A stretch of DNA of 64,000 nt, taken from NCBI GenBank assembly GCA_963717475.1, contig OY970337.1, forward strand, positions 2,170,001-2,234,000, given 5' to 3'. Of the stretch, positions 42,898 through 52,385 are shown piece after piece. Source of the stretch: AC-32 sp963717475. GTDB lineage: Bacteria; Actinomycetota; Thermoleophilia; Gaiellales; Gaiellaceae. The position numbers were made by a program, and so were the translations under genes. How positions within the stretch are numbered: the stretch's first letter is position 1; the number at the start of each line of letters is the position of its first letter. The notes beneath the pieces are model-generated. The model was not told the origin of the DNA and made no database searches. It was given only the letters and a program-made list of their open reading frames with translations.

Positions 42898-44153
42898 GCA
42901 GGATCGGGATCATCGGGGCCGGCTACGTCGGCGTGCCGCTCGCCGAGGTGTTCGGCAAGTCCGGGCACGAAGTCCTGCTCGTCGAGATCCAGCAGAGCCG
43001 CGTCGACCAGCTGAACCGCGGCGAGAGCTACGTCGGCGATGTGTCGTCCGAATCGCTGAAGGAGCTCGTGGATTCCGGCAAGGTGCGGGCAACGTCGGAC
43101 TACGACGGGCTGAAAGAGGTCGACGCGATCCTGATCGCACTGCCGACGCCGCTCTCCGAGCAGCGCGAGCCGGATCTGACCATCCTCCTCGACTCAACCC
43201 GCGACCTGGCGAAGCGCCTGCAGAAGGGCCAGCTCGTCGTGCTCGAGTCGACGACCTACCCCGGGACGACCCGCGAGCGCCTGAAGCCGCTGCTGGAGGA
43301 GAGCGGCCTCGAGTGCGGCACGGACTTCTACCTCGCGTTCTCGCCCGAGCGCGTCGATCCCGGCCGCGAAGACTGGACGACGAAGACGACGCCGAAGGTC
43401 GTCGGCGGCGTCACCGAGGAGTGCACCACGCGGGCGGTCGAGCTGTACGAGTCGGCTATCGACAGCGTCATCGCGCTCTCGTCGCCCGAGGCGGCCGAGC
43501 TGACGAAGCTGCTGGAGAACATCTTCCGCTCGGTCAACATCGCGCTCGTCAACGAGCTCGCGCAGCTGTGCGACCGGATGGATCTCGACGTCTGGGAGAT
43601 CGTCGGCGCGGCGGCGACCAAGCCGTTCGGGTTCATGCCCTTCGAGCCGGGACCGGGCCTGGGCGGCCACTGCCTCCCGGTCGATCCGTTCTACCTCTCG
43701 TGGAAGGCGCGCCAGTACGACTTCTACACCGAGTTCATCGAGCTGGCCGGGAAGGTCAACGCGAACATGCCGTACTTCTGCCGGTCGCTGATCTCGCAGG
43801 CGCTGAACCACGGGCGCGAGCTGTCGCTGAAGGGCTCGAAGGTGCTCATCCTCGGCGTGACCTACAAGGCCGACGTGCGCGACACGCGCGAGTCTCCCGC
43901 GCTCAAGCTGATCGAGCTGCTGCGGAACGCGGGCGCGGAGGTCTCGTACCACGACCCGTTCGTGCCAGAGCTCGAGGATCAGGGGCTGAAGTCGGTGGCG
44001 CTCGAGCCGGCCGAATACGACTGCGCGGTGATCGTGACGGCGCACTCTTCGATCGACTACGAGCAGCTCGTCGAGCAGGCGCCTCTCGTCGTCGACCTGC
44101 GCAACGCGACCGGCAGGAACGGCAGGGTCGACGGGAAAGTCTGGAAGTTGTGA
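42894..44153 (+). CDS. UDP-sugar 6-dehydrogenase (WbpA/WecC type)
   Basis: 419 residues from GTG 42894. UDP-glucose/GDP-mannose dehydrogenase family: IGIIGAGYVGVPLAEVFGKSGHEV at the N-terminus, FSPERVDPGRED, AELTKLLENIFRSVNIALVNELA, the catalytic cysteine in GPGLGGHCLPVDPFYLSW, and VLILGVTYKADVRDTRESPAL. SPERVDPG and PGLGGHC point to enzymes oxidising C6 of UDP-N-acetylhexosamines. In this gene set the likely product is UDP-N-acetyl-glucosaminuronic acid. Coupled by 4-bp overlaps to both neighbours. Confidence 0.92.
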   Translation: MSRIGIIGAGYVGVPLAEVFGKSGHEVLLVEIQQSRVDQLNRGESYVGDVSSESLKELVDSGKVRATSDYDGLKEVDAILIALPTPLSEQREPDLTILLDSTRDLAKRLQKGQLVVLESTTYPGTTRERLKPLLEESGLECGTDFYLAFSPERVDPGREDWTTKTTPKVVGGVTEECTTRAVELYESAIDSVIALSSPEAAELTKLLENIFRSVNIALVNELAQLCDRMDLDVWEIVGAAATKPFGFMPFEPGPGLGGHCLPVDPFYLSWKARQYDFYTEFIELAGKVNANMPYFCRSLISQALNHGRELSLKGSKVLILGVTYKADVRDTRESPALKLIELLRNAGAEVSYHDPFVPELEDQGLKSVALEPAEYDCAVIVTAHSSIDYEQLVEQAPLVVDLRNATGRNGRVDGKVWKL

Positions 44154-45133
44154 GTAACGCCAGCGTCGCTCTGGTCGGGCTCGGCTACTGGGGCCCGAAC
44201 CTCGCCCGCAACTTCGACGACCTGGCCGAGCTGAGCTGGCTCTGCGACGCCTCGCCGGACGCGCTGGAGCGCTACGGGGCGCGCTATCCGCAGGCGCGCA
44301 CGACCACGAACTACGACGAAGTCCTCGGCGATCCTGAGCTCGATGCGGTGGTCGTCGCGACGCCGGCGATCACCCATTACGAGCTTGCCAAGCGCGCGCT
44401 CGATGCCGGGAAGCATGTGCTGGTCGAGAAGCCGCCGGCGATGAACGCTGCCGAAGCGGAGGATCTCGTCGCGACCGCGGAGTCGAAGGGGCTCACGCTG
44501 ATGCCCGGCCACCTGCTGCTCTACCACCCCGCGGTCGCGGAAGTGAAGCGGCTGGTCGACTCGGGCGAGCTCGGTGAGGTCTTCTGCGTGTACTCGAACC
44601 GCCAGAACCTCGGGAAGATCCGCACCGACGAGAACGCACTCTGGTCGCTCGGCGTGCACGACCTCTCCGTCGTCCTGCACCTGCTCGACGAGGAGCCCTC
44701 CGAGGCCTGGGCGCACGGGAACTCGTTCCTGACGCCCGGTGTCGAGGACGTCGTGTTCTGCTACCTGCGCTTCCCGTCGGGGAAGATCGCGCACCTTCAC
44801 CTGTCCTGGCTCGACCCGCACAAGATGCGGCGGATAACCGTCGTCGGGCGCGAGAAGATGGTCGTGTTCGACGACATGGAGCTGGAGCGCAAGGTGACGA
44901 TCTACGAGAAGGGGCCGTGGCAGCCGACGGAGACCTACGGCGAGTGGCAGACGCGGACGGGCGACATCTTCAGCCCGAAGATCCCGAACGATGAGCCGCT
45001 GCGGCTCGAGTGCCAACGGTTCCTCGAGCTCGTCGCCGGGGAGGGCGACCGAGTGCGGCCGGCGCAGGACGGGCTCGCGGTCGTGCGGGTGCTCGAGCAG
45101 CTGCAGGCCTCGCTGGTCGCGGCTCCCGCGTGA
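44150..45133 (+). CDS. Gfo/Idh/MocA-family oxidoreductase (WlbA/WbpB-like)
   Basis: 327 residues. N-terminal Rossmann motif VALVGLGYWGPNLARNF, then VVVATPAITHYELAKRALDAGKHVLVEKPPA with the catalytic-type Lys-Pro of this family. The C-terminal alpha/beta domain contains YSNRQNLGKIRTDENALWSLGVHDLSVV. The sequence fits UDP-N-acetyl-glucosaminuronate 3-dehydrogenases (WlbA/WbpB), which make the 3-keto sugar. The reaction needs a partner aminotransferase, and none is encoded in this cluster. Starts at GTG 44150, overlapping the dehydrogenase stop. Confidence 0.85.
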   Translation: MSNASVALVGLGYWGPNLARNFDDLAELSWLCDASPDALERYGARYPQARTTTNYDEVLGDPELDAVVVATPAITHYELAKRALDAGKHVLVEKPPAMNAAEAEDLVATAESKGLTLMPGHLLLYHPAVAEVKRLVDSGELGEVFCVYSNRQNLGKIRTDENALWSLGVHDLSVVLHLLDEEPSEAWAHGNSFLTPGVEDVVFCYLRFPSGKIAHLHLSWLDPHKMRRITVVGREKMVVFDDMELERKVTIYEKGPWQPTETYGEWQTRTGDIFSPKIPNDEPLRLECQRFLELVAGEGDRVRPAQDGLAVVRVLEQLQASLVAAPA

Positions 45134-45777
45134 CGGAAGTCGCGGACACCGCCATCGTCTATCCGGGGACGGTGCTCGGCGAGGGCTGCCGGATTCTCGA
45201 TTACGCGGTCGTGGGCAAGCAGCCTGCCCTCTCGCCTCGCTCGACCGCGGCGCGCGAGGACCTGCCGCCGCTCGAGGTCGGCGCGGGCACGATCGTCTCG
45301 ACCGGCGCGATCGTGTTCGCGGGGACGACGCTCGGCGAGCGTGTGATCGTCGGCGACCAGGCCTGCGTGCGCGAGCGGTGCGAGATCGGCGACGACGCCG
45401 TCATCGGCCGGGGCTCGCTCGTCGAGAACGACACCACAGTCGGGGCGCGGACGAAGATCCAGGCGGACGCCTACGTGACGGCGTACTCGACCCTCGAGGA
45501 GGACGTCTTCATCGCTCCCTGCGTCGTGACGACGAACGACAACTTCATGGGGCGCACCGAGCGCCGGCACGCGCTGCGCAAGGGGCCGACCGTCAGGCGC
45601 GGAGCGCGGATCGGCGGCGCGGCGATCCTGCTCCCGGGGATCGAGGTCGGCGAGGAGGCGTTCGTCGGGGCCGGCGCCGTCGTCCTGCGCGACGTCCCCG
45701 CGCATGCGGTCGTCGTCGGGAACCCTGCGCGTCAGATTCGCGAGGTGCCCGAGGACGAACTGCTCAGCGGCGGGTGA
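45130..45777 (+). CDS. Left-handed beta-helix sugar N-acetyltransferase (WlbB/WbpD-like)
   Basis: 215 residues. Hexapeptide repeats run through most of the protein (IVYPGTVLGEGCRI, VGAGTIVSTGAIVFAGTTLGERV, AVIGRGSLVENDTTVGARTKI, GARIGGAAILLPGIEVGEEAFVGAGAVVLRDV). The terminal NPARQIR motif and the FMGRTERR loop match acetyl-CoA-dependent transferases acting on UDP-3-amino sugars. It would add the 3-N-acetyl group in UDP-2,3-diacetamido-glucuronic acid synthesis. Starts at GTG 45130; its last 14 bp overlap the convergent subtilase gene. Confidence 0.85.
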   Translation: MTEVADTAIVYPGTVLGEGCRILDYAVVGKQPALSPRSTAAREDLPPLEVGAGTIVSTGAIVFAGTTLGERVIVGDQACVRERCEIGDDAVIGRGSLVENDTTVGARTKIQADAYVTAYSTLEEDVFIAPCVVTTNDNFMGRTERRHALRKGPTVRRGARIGGAAILLPGIEVGEEAFVGAGAVVLRDVPAHAVVVGNPARQIREVPEDELLSGG

Positions 45778-47197
45778 CGCGGAGGGTGTACGCGCCCGCG
45801 CCGGGCTTGGCCGCGACGACCTGCAGCGAGTACCAGCCCGTCTTCGCGGCCCGGTAGCGGAGCCGCTCCTTCACGCCGAGGCCGTGCACCGAGCGGCGGG
45901 CGCGAAGCGCGGGATCTGCAGCGGCCAGCGAGTGAAGCCCCGGCTTCCAGAGGACGATCGAGACGTCCACGTCGCGAGCCTTCGCGACCACGCGGACCCT
46001 CTGGCCCCGCTTCAGCTTGATTCGATAGACGTCGTTGCGATCGTCCCAGTAGTCGACCGTCGCCCGCACGCGCAGACTCGGCTTCCGGATGGGCGTTCCG
46101 AGCGAGACGTTGTCGTCGGGCTCGAAGCGGTCGCGGACCGGGAGCCGCGCGTTCCGCAGCGCGTGGACCGCCGCGGCGATGTCGAGCTTGCCCCAGCCGC
46201 TGAGCGCGTCCCGCCCGGCCAGGCAGTCGCCACAGCCGTTCGCGGGAGTCGCGAGCGTCGCGGAGTGCTCGAGCAGCTCCGAGGCCTGGTCGGGCCGCAG
46301 GCCCGGGCGCAGCGCGAACAGCATCGCCGCGGCCGCCGAGACCTGCGCTGCCGAGAACGACGTCCCGGATGCGTGGCGGAAGTCCTTCGGGCCGCAGTCG
46401 GAGTAGCCCTGGTCGACGCAGGTCACGTTCTTGGCGGTCAGCGCGCGCGGGAGGAGCGAGAACATGTCCTCACCGGGCGCGACGAGGTCGACGTAGCGGT
46501 CGTCGCGGTTCGAGAAGCTCGATACGTCCCCGTCCCGGCCGAACGAGCCCACGCCGAGCACGTGCGGGAGCGCGGCCGGGTACCCGGCGAACGGCCACGG
46601 CCCGCCGCCTCCGTACGGGTTGTTGCCGACCGACGCGACGACGAGCGCGCCCTGGGCGACGGCATAGTCGATCGCGCGCTGCTCGACCGGGGAGAAACCG
46701 GAGTGCTGCCCGTCCTGCGGGTCGCGGACGCCGCCGAGGCTCACGTTCACGACGCGCGCGCCGCGCGCGACGACCCAGCGGATCGCCTGGGCCTCGACCG
46801 ACGGCGAAACGGTGCCGTCGTCGCCCACGACCTTCGCGATCAGGAGCCGGGCCGAGGGCGAAAGGCCGGCGATGCCGCGACCGTTGTCGACCGTCGCGGC
46901 GATCTCACCGGCGACGAAGGTCCCGTGCCCGGTGGTGTCGTTCGCCGTGCCCCCGACGAAGCTTCGCGAGGCGACGACCTGCGAGCGCAGCTCCGGGTGC
47001 GAGAGGTCGACGCCCGTGTCGATCACGCCTACGCGAACCTCCGGTAGCGGAGGCAGCAGCTCGAAAGCGTTGAACGTCTTGTCCTGGGCGAGGTACCACT
47101 GCCTCGGCGCGAGCGGATCGTTCGGGGTGAACGCCTGCGCGCCGGCCGGGACCACCAGCGCGACCAGAGCCGCGACGGCAGTCAGCGCGCGCTTCAC
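45764..47197 (-). CDS. Secreted subtilisin-like serine peptidase (S8)
   Basis: 477 residues. Signal peptide (LTAVAALVALVVPAGAQA). Catalytic triad: Asp in VRVGVIDTGVDLSHPEL, His in TTGHGTFVAGEIAA, Ser in ASGTSFSAAQVSAAAAM; oxyanion region VVASVGNNPYGG. No obvious pro-domain is seen between the signal peptide and the catalytic domain beyond ~30 residues. A C-terminal ~120-residue beta-rich domain resembles the pre-peptidase (PPC-like) fold (DYWDDRNDVYRIKLKRGQRV). It lies 13 bp downstream of a SpoIID-like gene. Confidence 0.9.
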   Translation of the reverse strand: MKRALTAVAALVALVVPAGAQAFTPNDPLAPRQWYLAQDKTFNAFELLPPLPEVRVGVIDTGVDLSHPELRSQVVASRSFVGGTANDTTGHGTFVAGEIAATVDNGRGIAGLSPSARLLIAKVVGDDGTVSPSVEAQAIRWVVARGARVVNVSLGGVRDPQDGQHSGFSPVEQRAIDYAVAQGALVVASVGNNPYGGGGPWPFAGYPAALPHVLGVGSFGRDGDVSSFSNRDDRYVDLVAPGEDMFSLLPRALTAKNVTCVDQGYSDCGPKDFRHASGTSFSAAQVSAAAAMLFALRPGLRPDQASELLEHSATLATPANGCGDCLAGRDALSGWGKLDIAAAVHALRNARLPVRDRFEPDDNVSLGTPIRKPSLRVRATVDYWDDRNDVYRIKLKRGQRVRVVAKARDVDVSIVLWKPGLHSLAAADPALRARRSVHGLGVKERLRYRAAKTGWYSLQVVAAKPGAGAYTLRVTRR

Positions 47198-47210
47198 GGG
47201 CCGGCCACCT

Positions 47211-48852
47211 TCACGGGGCGACCACCGTCAGCGTCTCCGAGACGCCGACCGCCCAGCCGTGACCGGCGGTCACGCGAGCGCGATAGCTGCCCGGCGAGAG
47301 GTTGAGCGTTGCCGCGAATGCTCCGTTCGAGTTCGTCGTGGTATTTGCCACCGTAACCCAGGTTGACCCCTGGAGCCGCTGGATCTCGACGCTCGCGCCC
47401 GCGAGAACCGGGTGGACCTGTCCGCTGACCGACGCGAAATCGCTGCCCGCGGTGAGATCCACGGCCGGCGAGACGGAGACCCTGACGGCGCCGCTGCGGA
47501 AGCCGCCGCTCTGAAGTCGGTAGTCCGTCGTCTGCCGCGGGTGGACCGTGACCGCGACCGCGCCGTTCGCGACGCTCACGCGGCCGGCAGAGCGCCACGA
47601 GCCGCCGTAGGGGCGTTCCTCGAGCGTGACGCTGGACGTGCCGCGCGCGACGCCGGCCAGTCGCCCGGCAGAGCCGTAGGCAACGGTCTTCGTCTGCGCG
47701 GTCAGGCTCAGCAGACCGAGCCGGAACCAGGTCGAGCGGAGGCCGAGCGCCGAGCGAACCGCAGCGCCGGTCACCGTCCGCTGCCCGCGCGTCCCGACGA
47801 GCGTCACGGTGCGCACCCGTCCGGATGGCGCCACGTTCGCGCGGAAGTCGGCGATCTTGCCCGGGACCCGGAACTTCCGGGCGAGCAGCGCAGGCCCGAA
47901 TCGGAGCGGCCCCCAGTTGTGGTACGGCGAGAGCGTGTCGTACGGGTCGGACACGGAAACGAGGTAGGGCACCGCGTCGCCGCCCCAGACATCCTGGACG
48001 TTCGCCGTCCGCCCGCCGGAGCTGGAGAAGAAGAACGTGTCGGCGAGCTCGCCGTCGTAGAGGACGACCTGGCCCGCGGTCTCCGCGACAGCGTCGTCGC
48101 TGCTGGCGGCCTCGGCCGCGATACCGCCGTAGACCTGGCTGCGCGTGTCCGAGTAGACGTCGAAGTCGCCGCTGTGCAGGTGGGCGAGGGCGTAGGTGCG
48201 AGCAACGATCGCCTGCGCGGCCAGCGCCTCGGCCGGCCAGCGCTTCGGCATCTCCGACGGGACGACTCCGCGCAGGTAGGAGTCCAGCGCGACCGTGTTC
48301 ACGACCTGAAGGCCGCGGCCCGCCGGTTTCACCCGCAGCGCGCCGCGATAGCCCCGCCCGCCGAGGGCGAGCGGCGCGGCGCCGGGTGAGAAGAGCAGCG
48401 GCGGCCGGAGCTTCTTCGCCGGCTTCGCCGGCCTCAGCTTGATCTTCAGCGCGGGCCCGAAGGCGTACGAGCCTGCCAGGAGCTTGTGCTTCTTCCCAGC
48501 GCCGTCGCGCAACCAGAAAGGCGCCGTCGACGACACGATCACCCGCCGCGCAGCGGGCGCGAGCAGGACCCGAACGCTCTTTTTCTGCGTGTCGCCGAGC
48601 GTCGTGTCCGGGAAGTAGTGCGCCGATGATCTGGTCGAACGACCATCCGTGCAGCGCGTAGCCGTACGCGCCGTACTGGGCGAGCCCGACGCCGTGGCCC
48701 CAGCCGTGGCCGACCACGAAGATCGCCGGCAGCACCTGGCGTCGCGACGCATGCGCGGCGCTCGACTTCGACTGGACGGATTTCGGCGCATGGGCAGCCG
48801 GAACGGCGAGCCCGAGAGCGGCGAGAACGGATGCTGCGAATTTGCTGACCAT
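47211..48852 (-). CDS. SpoIID/LytB-domain exported protein (frameshifted)
   Basis: About 546 residues with signal peptide. The motif GHGWGHGVGLAQYGAYGYAL stands near residue 50, ahead of the main SpoIID domain, whose hallmarks are LDSYLRGVVPSEMPKRWPAEALAAQAIVARTYAL, SDTRSQVYGG and FFFSSSGGRTANVQDVWGG. A +1 shift near 48622 (FDQIIG to HYFPDTTLG) separates the two parts. C-terminal ~200 residues form Ig-like beta repeats. SpoIID proteins cleave glycan strands lacking stem peptides. The gene is followed at 13 bp by the subtilase and is divergent from a kinase gene. Confidence 0.82.
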
Positions 48853-49004
48853 TCGGCCTCAGTGTCGGCGGCGCGACGGGATCCTGTAGGGCCGGCCGCA
48901 AGCCAGAGACATGGAGGGTAGCGCACCCCTCTGCTGCTTTCCTCGTTCCTTACAACCTGTTTCCATCTGTTTCGCGAGGTGCGATCAGCGGGAACTCTGT
49001 CCCG

Positions 49005-50377
49005 ATGGCTGTGCAGACGGAGGTTCTGCCCCCGCGATACCGCTCTCCGCGCCTGATCGGACGCGGAGCGATGGGCGACATCTACGCCGCGACCGACGAG
49101 GTTCTCGGCCGGAAGGTCGTTGTCAAGCTGCTCGCCGAGCGCTACGCGCCAGACGCCGGCATCCGGGAGCGGTTCAAGCGCGAGGGCCTGGCCGCGGCGC
49201 GGCTCTCGGGCCAGCCCGGGGCCGTGACGATCTTCGACGTCGGCGAGTGGGAGGGGCGGCCGTTCATCGTCATGGAGCACCTCGCCGGCGGGTCGCTCGA
49301 GCAGCGCATCCGACAGGACGGCGCGCAGCCTCCCGGGCGGGCGCTCGCGTGGCTCGAGCAGGCAGCGACGGCTCTCGACGCAGCGCACGCCCGCGGGATC
49401 GTCCATCGCGACGTCAAGCCGGCGAACCTGCTCCTGAACGAGCGCGACGAGGTGCGGGTGGCGGATTTCGGGATCGCGAGCGCGGCCGGGCTCCACTCGC
49501 TGACGCTGACCGGCACGGTGCTCGGCACCGCCGGTTACCTCTCGCCCGAGCAAGCAGCCGGTCACCGCTCGGGCCCGGCGAGCGACCTCTACGCGCTCGC
49601 GGTCGTCGCCTACGAGCTGCTCAGCGGCCACCGGCCCTTCGCGCGCGAGTCGACGCCGCCGAGGCTGCGGCGCACGTCAACGCGCCGGTCCCCTCGATCT
49701 TCGAGTTCTGCAAGGACCTCCCGCCCGAGGTCGACCCCGTCTTCCAGCGCGCGCTGGCGAAGGATCCGGAGGCCCGCTACGGCTCGGCTCGCGAGTTCGT
49801 CGCCGATCTCCGCCACGCGCTCCACGAAGGAGCGGGGACGACAGCGCGTCTCGCCCCGGCCGTGCCGGTGCCGGTGAGGCGGCGTTCGGCGCTTCGCTAC
49901 CTCGTTCCGGCCGCGTTGCTTGCCCTCGCCGCCGCGATCGGTGCCGTGGTCGCCGTCCTCGTCTCGGGTGGAGGCGGCTCACCGGAGCGCCTGGTGGTGA
50001 CGCGCACGGTCGCCGGACCCGGCGGGACGACGACCGTTCGGCAGACGGTCACGCAGCAGACGACCGCCCCCGCTCCACCGCCACCACCCGCGCCGGTGGG
50101 CGGCAACGGGCACTCGCTCAACGACCGCGGGTACTCGCTGATGCAGCAGGGGAACTACGCGGGTGCGCTTCCGCTTCTGCAGCAGTCCGTCCAGGCGCTC
50201 CGCGGAACGGGTCCCTCCGATCCCTACGAGGCCTTCGCCAACTACAACCTCGGCTACACGCTCTACAAGCTCGGCCAGTGCCGGCAAGCCGTGCCGTACT
50301 TGCAGCGCGCGCAGCAGCTGGAGCCCGACCGCAAGGAGCCGGGCCAGGTGCTGAAGCGCGCCGAGCGCTGCTCGTAG
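49005..50377 (+). CDS. Ser/Thr protein kinase with extracytoplasmic TPR-like tail (frameshifted)
   Basis: About 458 residues. Kinase domain ~11-265: IGRGAMGDIYAA, Lys41, HRDVKPAN with Asp136, DFG at 154-156, SPEQAAG. The phase changes near 49655 (FARESTP to AEAAAHVNAPVP) by the equivalent of one missing base, so here the sign differs from most breaks in this window. Next come a transmembrane helix (LVPAALLALAAAIGAVVAVLV), a proline-rich spacer and a tail with two TPR-like units (DRGYSLMQQGNYAGALPLLQQ, NYNLGYTLYKLGQCRQAVPYLQRAQQLEP). An extracytoplasmic interaction module on a kinase is unusual. Confidence 0.82.
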
Positions 50378-50387
50378 ACTCCCCGAG

Positions 50388-51375
50388 ATGCGTCTTCTCG
50401 TCACCGGCGCGGCCGGGTTCATCGGCTCGAACTTCGTCCGCTTCTGGCTCGAGCGGCGGCCTGACGACCACGTCGTCGCCTACGACCTGCTCACCTACGC
50501 GGGCGTCCGGGAGAACGTGCCCGAGGGCGTGCCCTTCGTGCAGGGGGACATCGCCGACTTCGAGCTCGCGGAGCAGACGCTCGCCGAGCACGACCTCGAC
50601 GTGGTCGTCAACTTCGCGGCCGAGTCGCACAACTCGCTGGCCGTGCAGGACCCCGCGCTCTTCGCGCGGACGAACGTGCTCGGGACGCAGCAGCTGCTCG
50701 AGGCTTCTCGGCGCCAGGGCGTGACGCGGTTCCACCACATCTCGACGTGCGAGGTCTACGGCGACCTCGCACTGGACTCCGACGAGTCGTTCTCGGAGGA
50801 GTCGCCCTACCGCCCGCGGACGCCGTACAACGCGTCGAAGGCCGCGGCCGACCACTACGTGCGGTCGTACTTCGAGACCTTCGAGCTGCCGACGACGATC
50901 ACGAACTGCTCGAACAACTACGGGCCGTTCCAGTTCCCGGAGAAGGTGATCCCGCTCTTCACGACGCATGCGCTGGATGACCGGCCGCTGCCGTTGTACG
51001 CGTCGACCCAGAACAAGCGCGAGTGGCTGCACGTGCTCGACCACTGCCGCGCGATCGAGCTCGTCCTCCAGCAGCGGCGAGGCCGGCGAGACGTACAACG
51101 TGGGCTCAGGCGTCGAGCGCTCGATCGAGGAGATCGCGGATGCCGTGCTCGAGCTCACGGGGAAGGACGCGTCGCTCAAGACCATCGTCCCCGACCGGCC
51201 GGGGCACGACCGGCGCTACCTGCTCGACTCGTCGAAGCTCCGCGCGCTCGGCTGGTCGGAAGAGATCGGTTGGGACGAAGGGATCGCGCAGACCGTGCGC
51301 TGGTACGCGGAGAACCGCGACTGGTGGGAGCCGCTACGCGACCGAGCCCCGGTCGACGAAGCCGCCTGGCGCTAG
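50388..51375 (+). CDS. rmlB: dTDP-glucose 4,6-dehydratase (frameshifted)
   Basis: About 328 residues. Extended SDR: TGAAGFIGSNFVRFWLERRP, NFAAESHNSLAVQDP, HISTCEVYGDL, catalytic YNASKAAADHYVRS, NCSNNYGPFQFPEKVIPLF. A +1 shift near 51082 (IELVLQQ to GEAGETYNVGSG) is crossed before the C-terminal NAD/substrate region. It makes dTDP-4-keto-6-deoxyglucose, the second step to dTDP-rhamnose. The remaining rml genes lie on the opposite strand and converge with it. One extra C before GGC restores the conserved KGEAGETYN-like pattern. Confidence 0.9.
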
Positions 51376-51378
51376 TAG

Positions 51379-51404
51379 CACGGGGAACCCCTGGTTCCCC
51401 CGTG
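51379..51404. terminator. Hairpin terminator after rmlB
   Basis: An 11-bp stem with one bulged C (CACGGGGAACC against GGTTCCCCCGTG) encloses a 3-nt loop, 3 bp after the rmlB stop. The rest of 51405-51548 holds no gene that I can support. Confidence 0.65.
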
Positions 51405-51548
51405 AGCCCCTCCTTTCGCAACGATTCAGGAGTACGTGACGCTCAACGTGCCGGCCCCTCTGCAGACAGCCAGATGTTCTTGTCGTTGTGTGCCTCCCGC
51501 CGGGCAAGGCCCGGCTCCGGCGGCAAACCGCTTCTAGCCATGGTTCGG

Positions 51549-52385
51549 TCAAACCGCAAGGCGTTCGAGGCACGCGCGAAGGCCCTCGCGCCAGTGCGGT
51601 AGGCCCGGCGCGAACTTCTCACTTCGCAGCACTGAGTAGGCCGGCCGCGGGGCGGGGCGGCCGAGCTCCTCGGTCGTGATCTCGCGGACATTTGTATCGA
51701 GACCGGCTTCCTCGAAGATCGCCCGGGCGAACTCGGCCCACGAGCACTCGCCGTCCGCGGCGAGATGCCAGGTGTCCTGCGGAAGCTCGAGGAGGTCACG
51801 CGTAGCTTCGGCGAGGTGGCCGACGTACGTAGGCGAGCCAACCTGGTCCGCCACGACGCTGACCTCGTCACGCTCACGGCCAAGCTCGAGCATCGTCTTG
51901 ACGAAGTTCCGCCCCGTCCAGCCGAAAAGCCACGAGCTGCGAATGATCCAGCCGTTGCGTACTTCGCGCTCGCCGTCGAGCTTCGTGCGGCCGTAGACCG
52001 AGAGCGGATTCGGCCGATCCGACTCGACGTACGGCTCCCGCTTCTGCCCGTCGAACACGTAGTCGGTCGAGTAACAGACGACCGGCACGCCTAGCGCGGC
52101 GACGTTCCGGGTTCCGTCCACGTTCACGAGCCGCGCGCCGTCGGGGTCAGCCTCGGCGCCGTCGACGTCCGTCCAGGCGGCCGTATGCAAGACAAGCTCT
52201 GCCACGACGTCGAGAGGCTGCGTCACGTCGAGGTCTGCACGCGTCCGCGCGTCAGCCTCCGGAAAGACCTCCTGCAGCGCGGCGCCGAGCTGGCCGCCCG
52301 CGCCGGTGATCAGGAAACCGCGTCCCGCTCCGACAGAATCGGCGATTCGGTGCTCCAGAGATGCGCGACGCGCGGGTCGTTCCAC
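51549..52385 (-). CDS. rmlD: dTDP-4-dehydrorhamnose reductase
   Basis: About 278 residues from GTG 52385. SDR-like: FLITGAGGQLGAALQEVFPEA, LHTAAWTDVDGAEADP, YSTDYVFDGQ, SVYGRTKLDGERE with the Tyr/Lys pair, IIRSSWLFG, and GSPTYVGHLAEATRDLLE. Last step of dTDP-L-rhamnose synthesis. No normal start lies just before FLITG; GTG 52385 is the nearest in phase but overlaps rmlC by 76 bp and adds ~24 atypical residues. An indel at the rmlC/rmlD junction may hide the true start. Confidence 0.87.
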   Translation of the reverse strand: MERPARRASLEHRIADSVGAGRGFLITGAGGQLGAALQEVFPEADARTRADLDVTQPLDVVAELVLHTAAWTDVDGAEADPDGARLVNVDGTRNVAALGVPVVCYSTDYVFDGQKREPYVESDRPNPLSVYGRTKLDGEREVRNGWIIRSSWLFGWTGRNFVKTMLELGRERDEVSVVADQVGSPTYVGHLAEATRDLLELPQDTWHLAADGECSWAEFARAIFEEAGLDTNVREITTEELGRPAPRPAYSVLRSEKFAPGLPHWREGLRACLERLAV

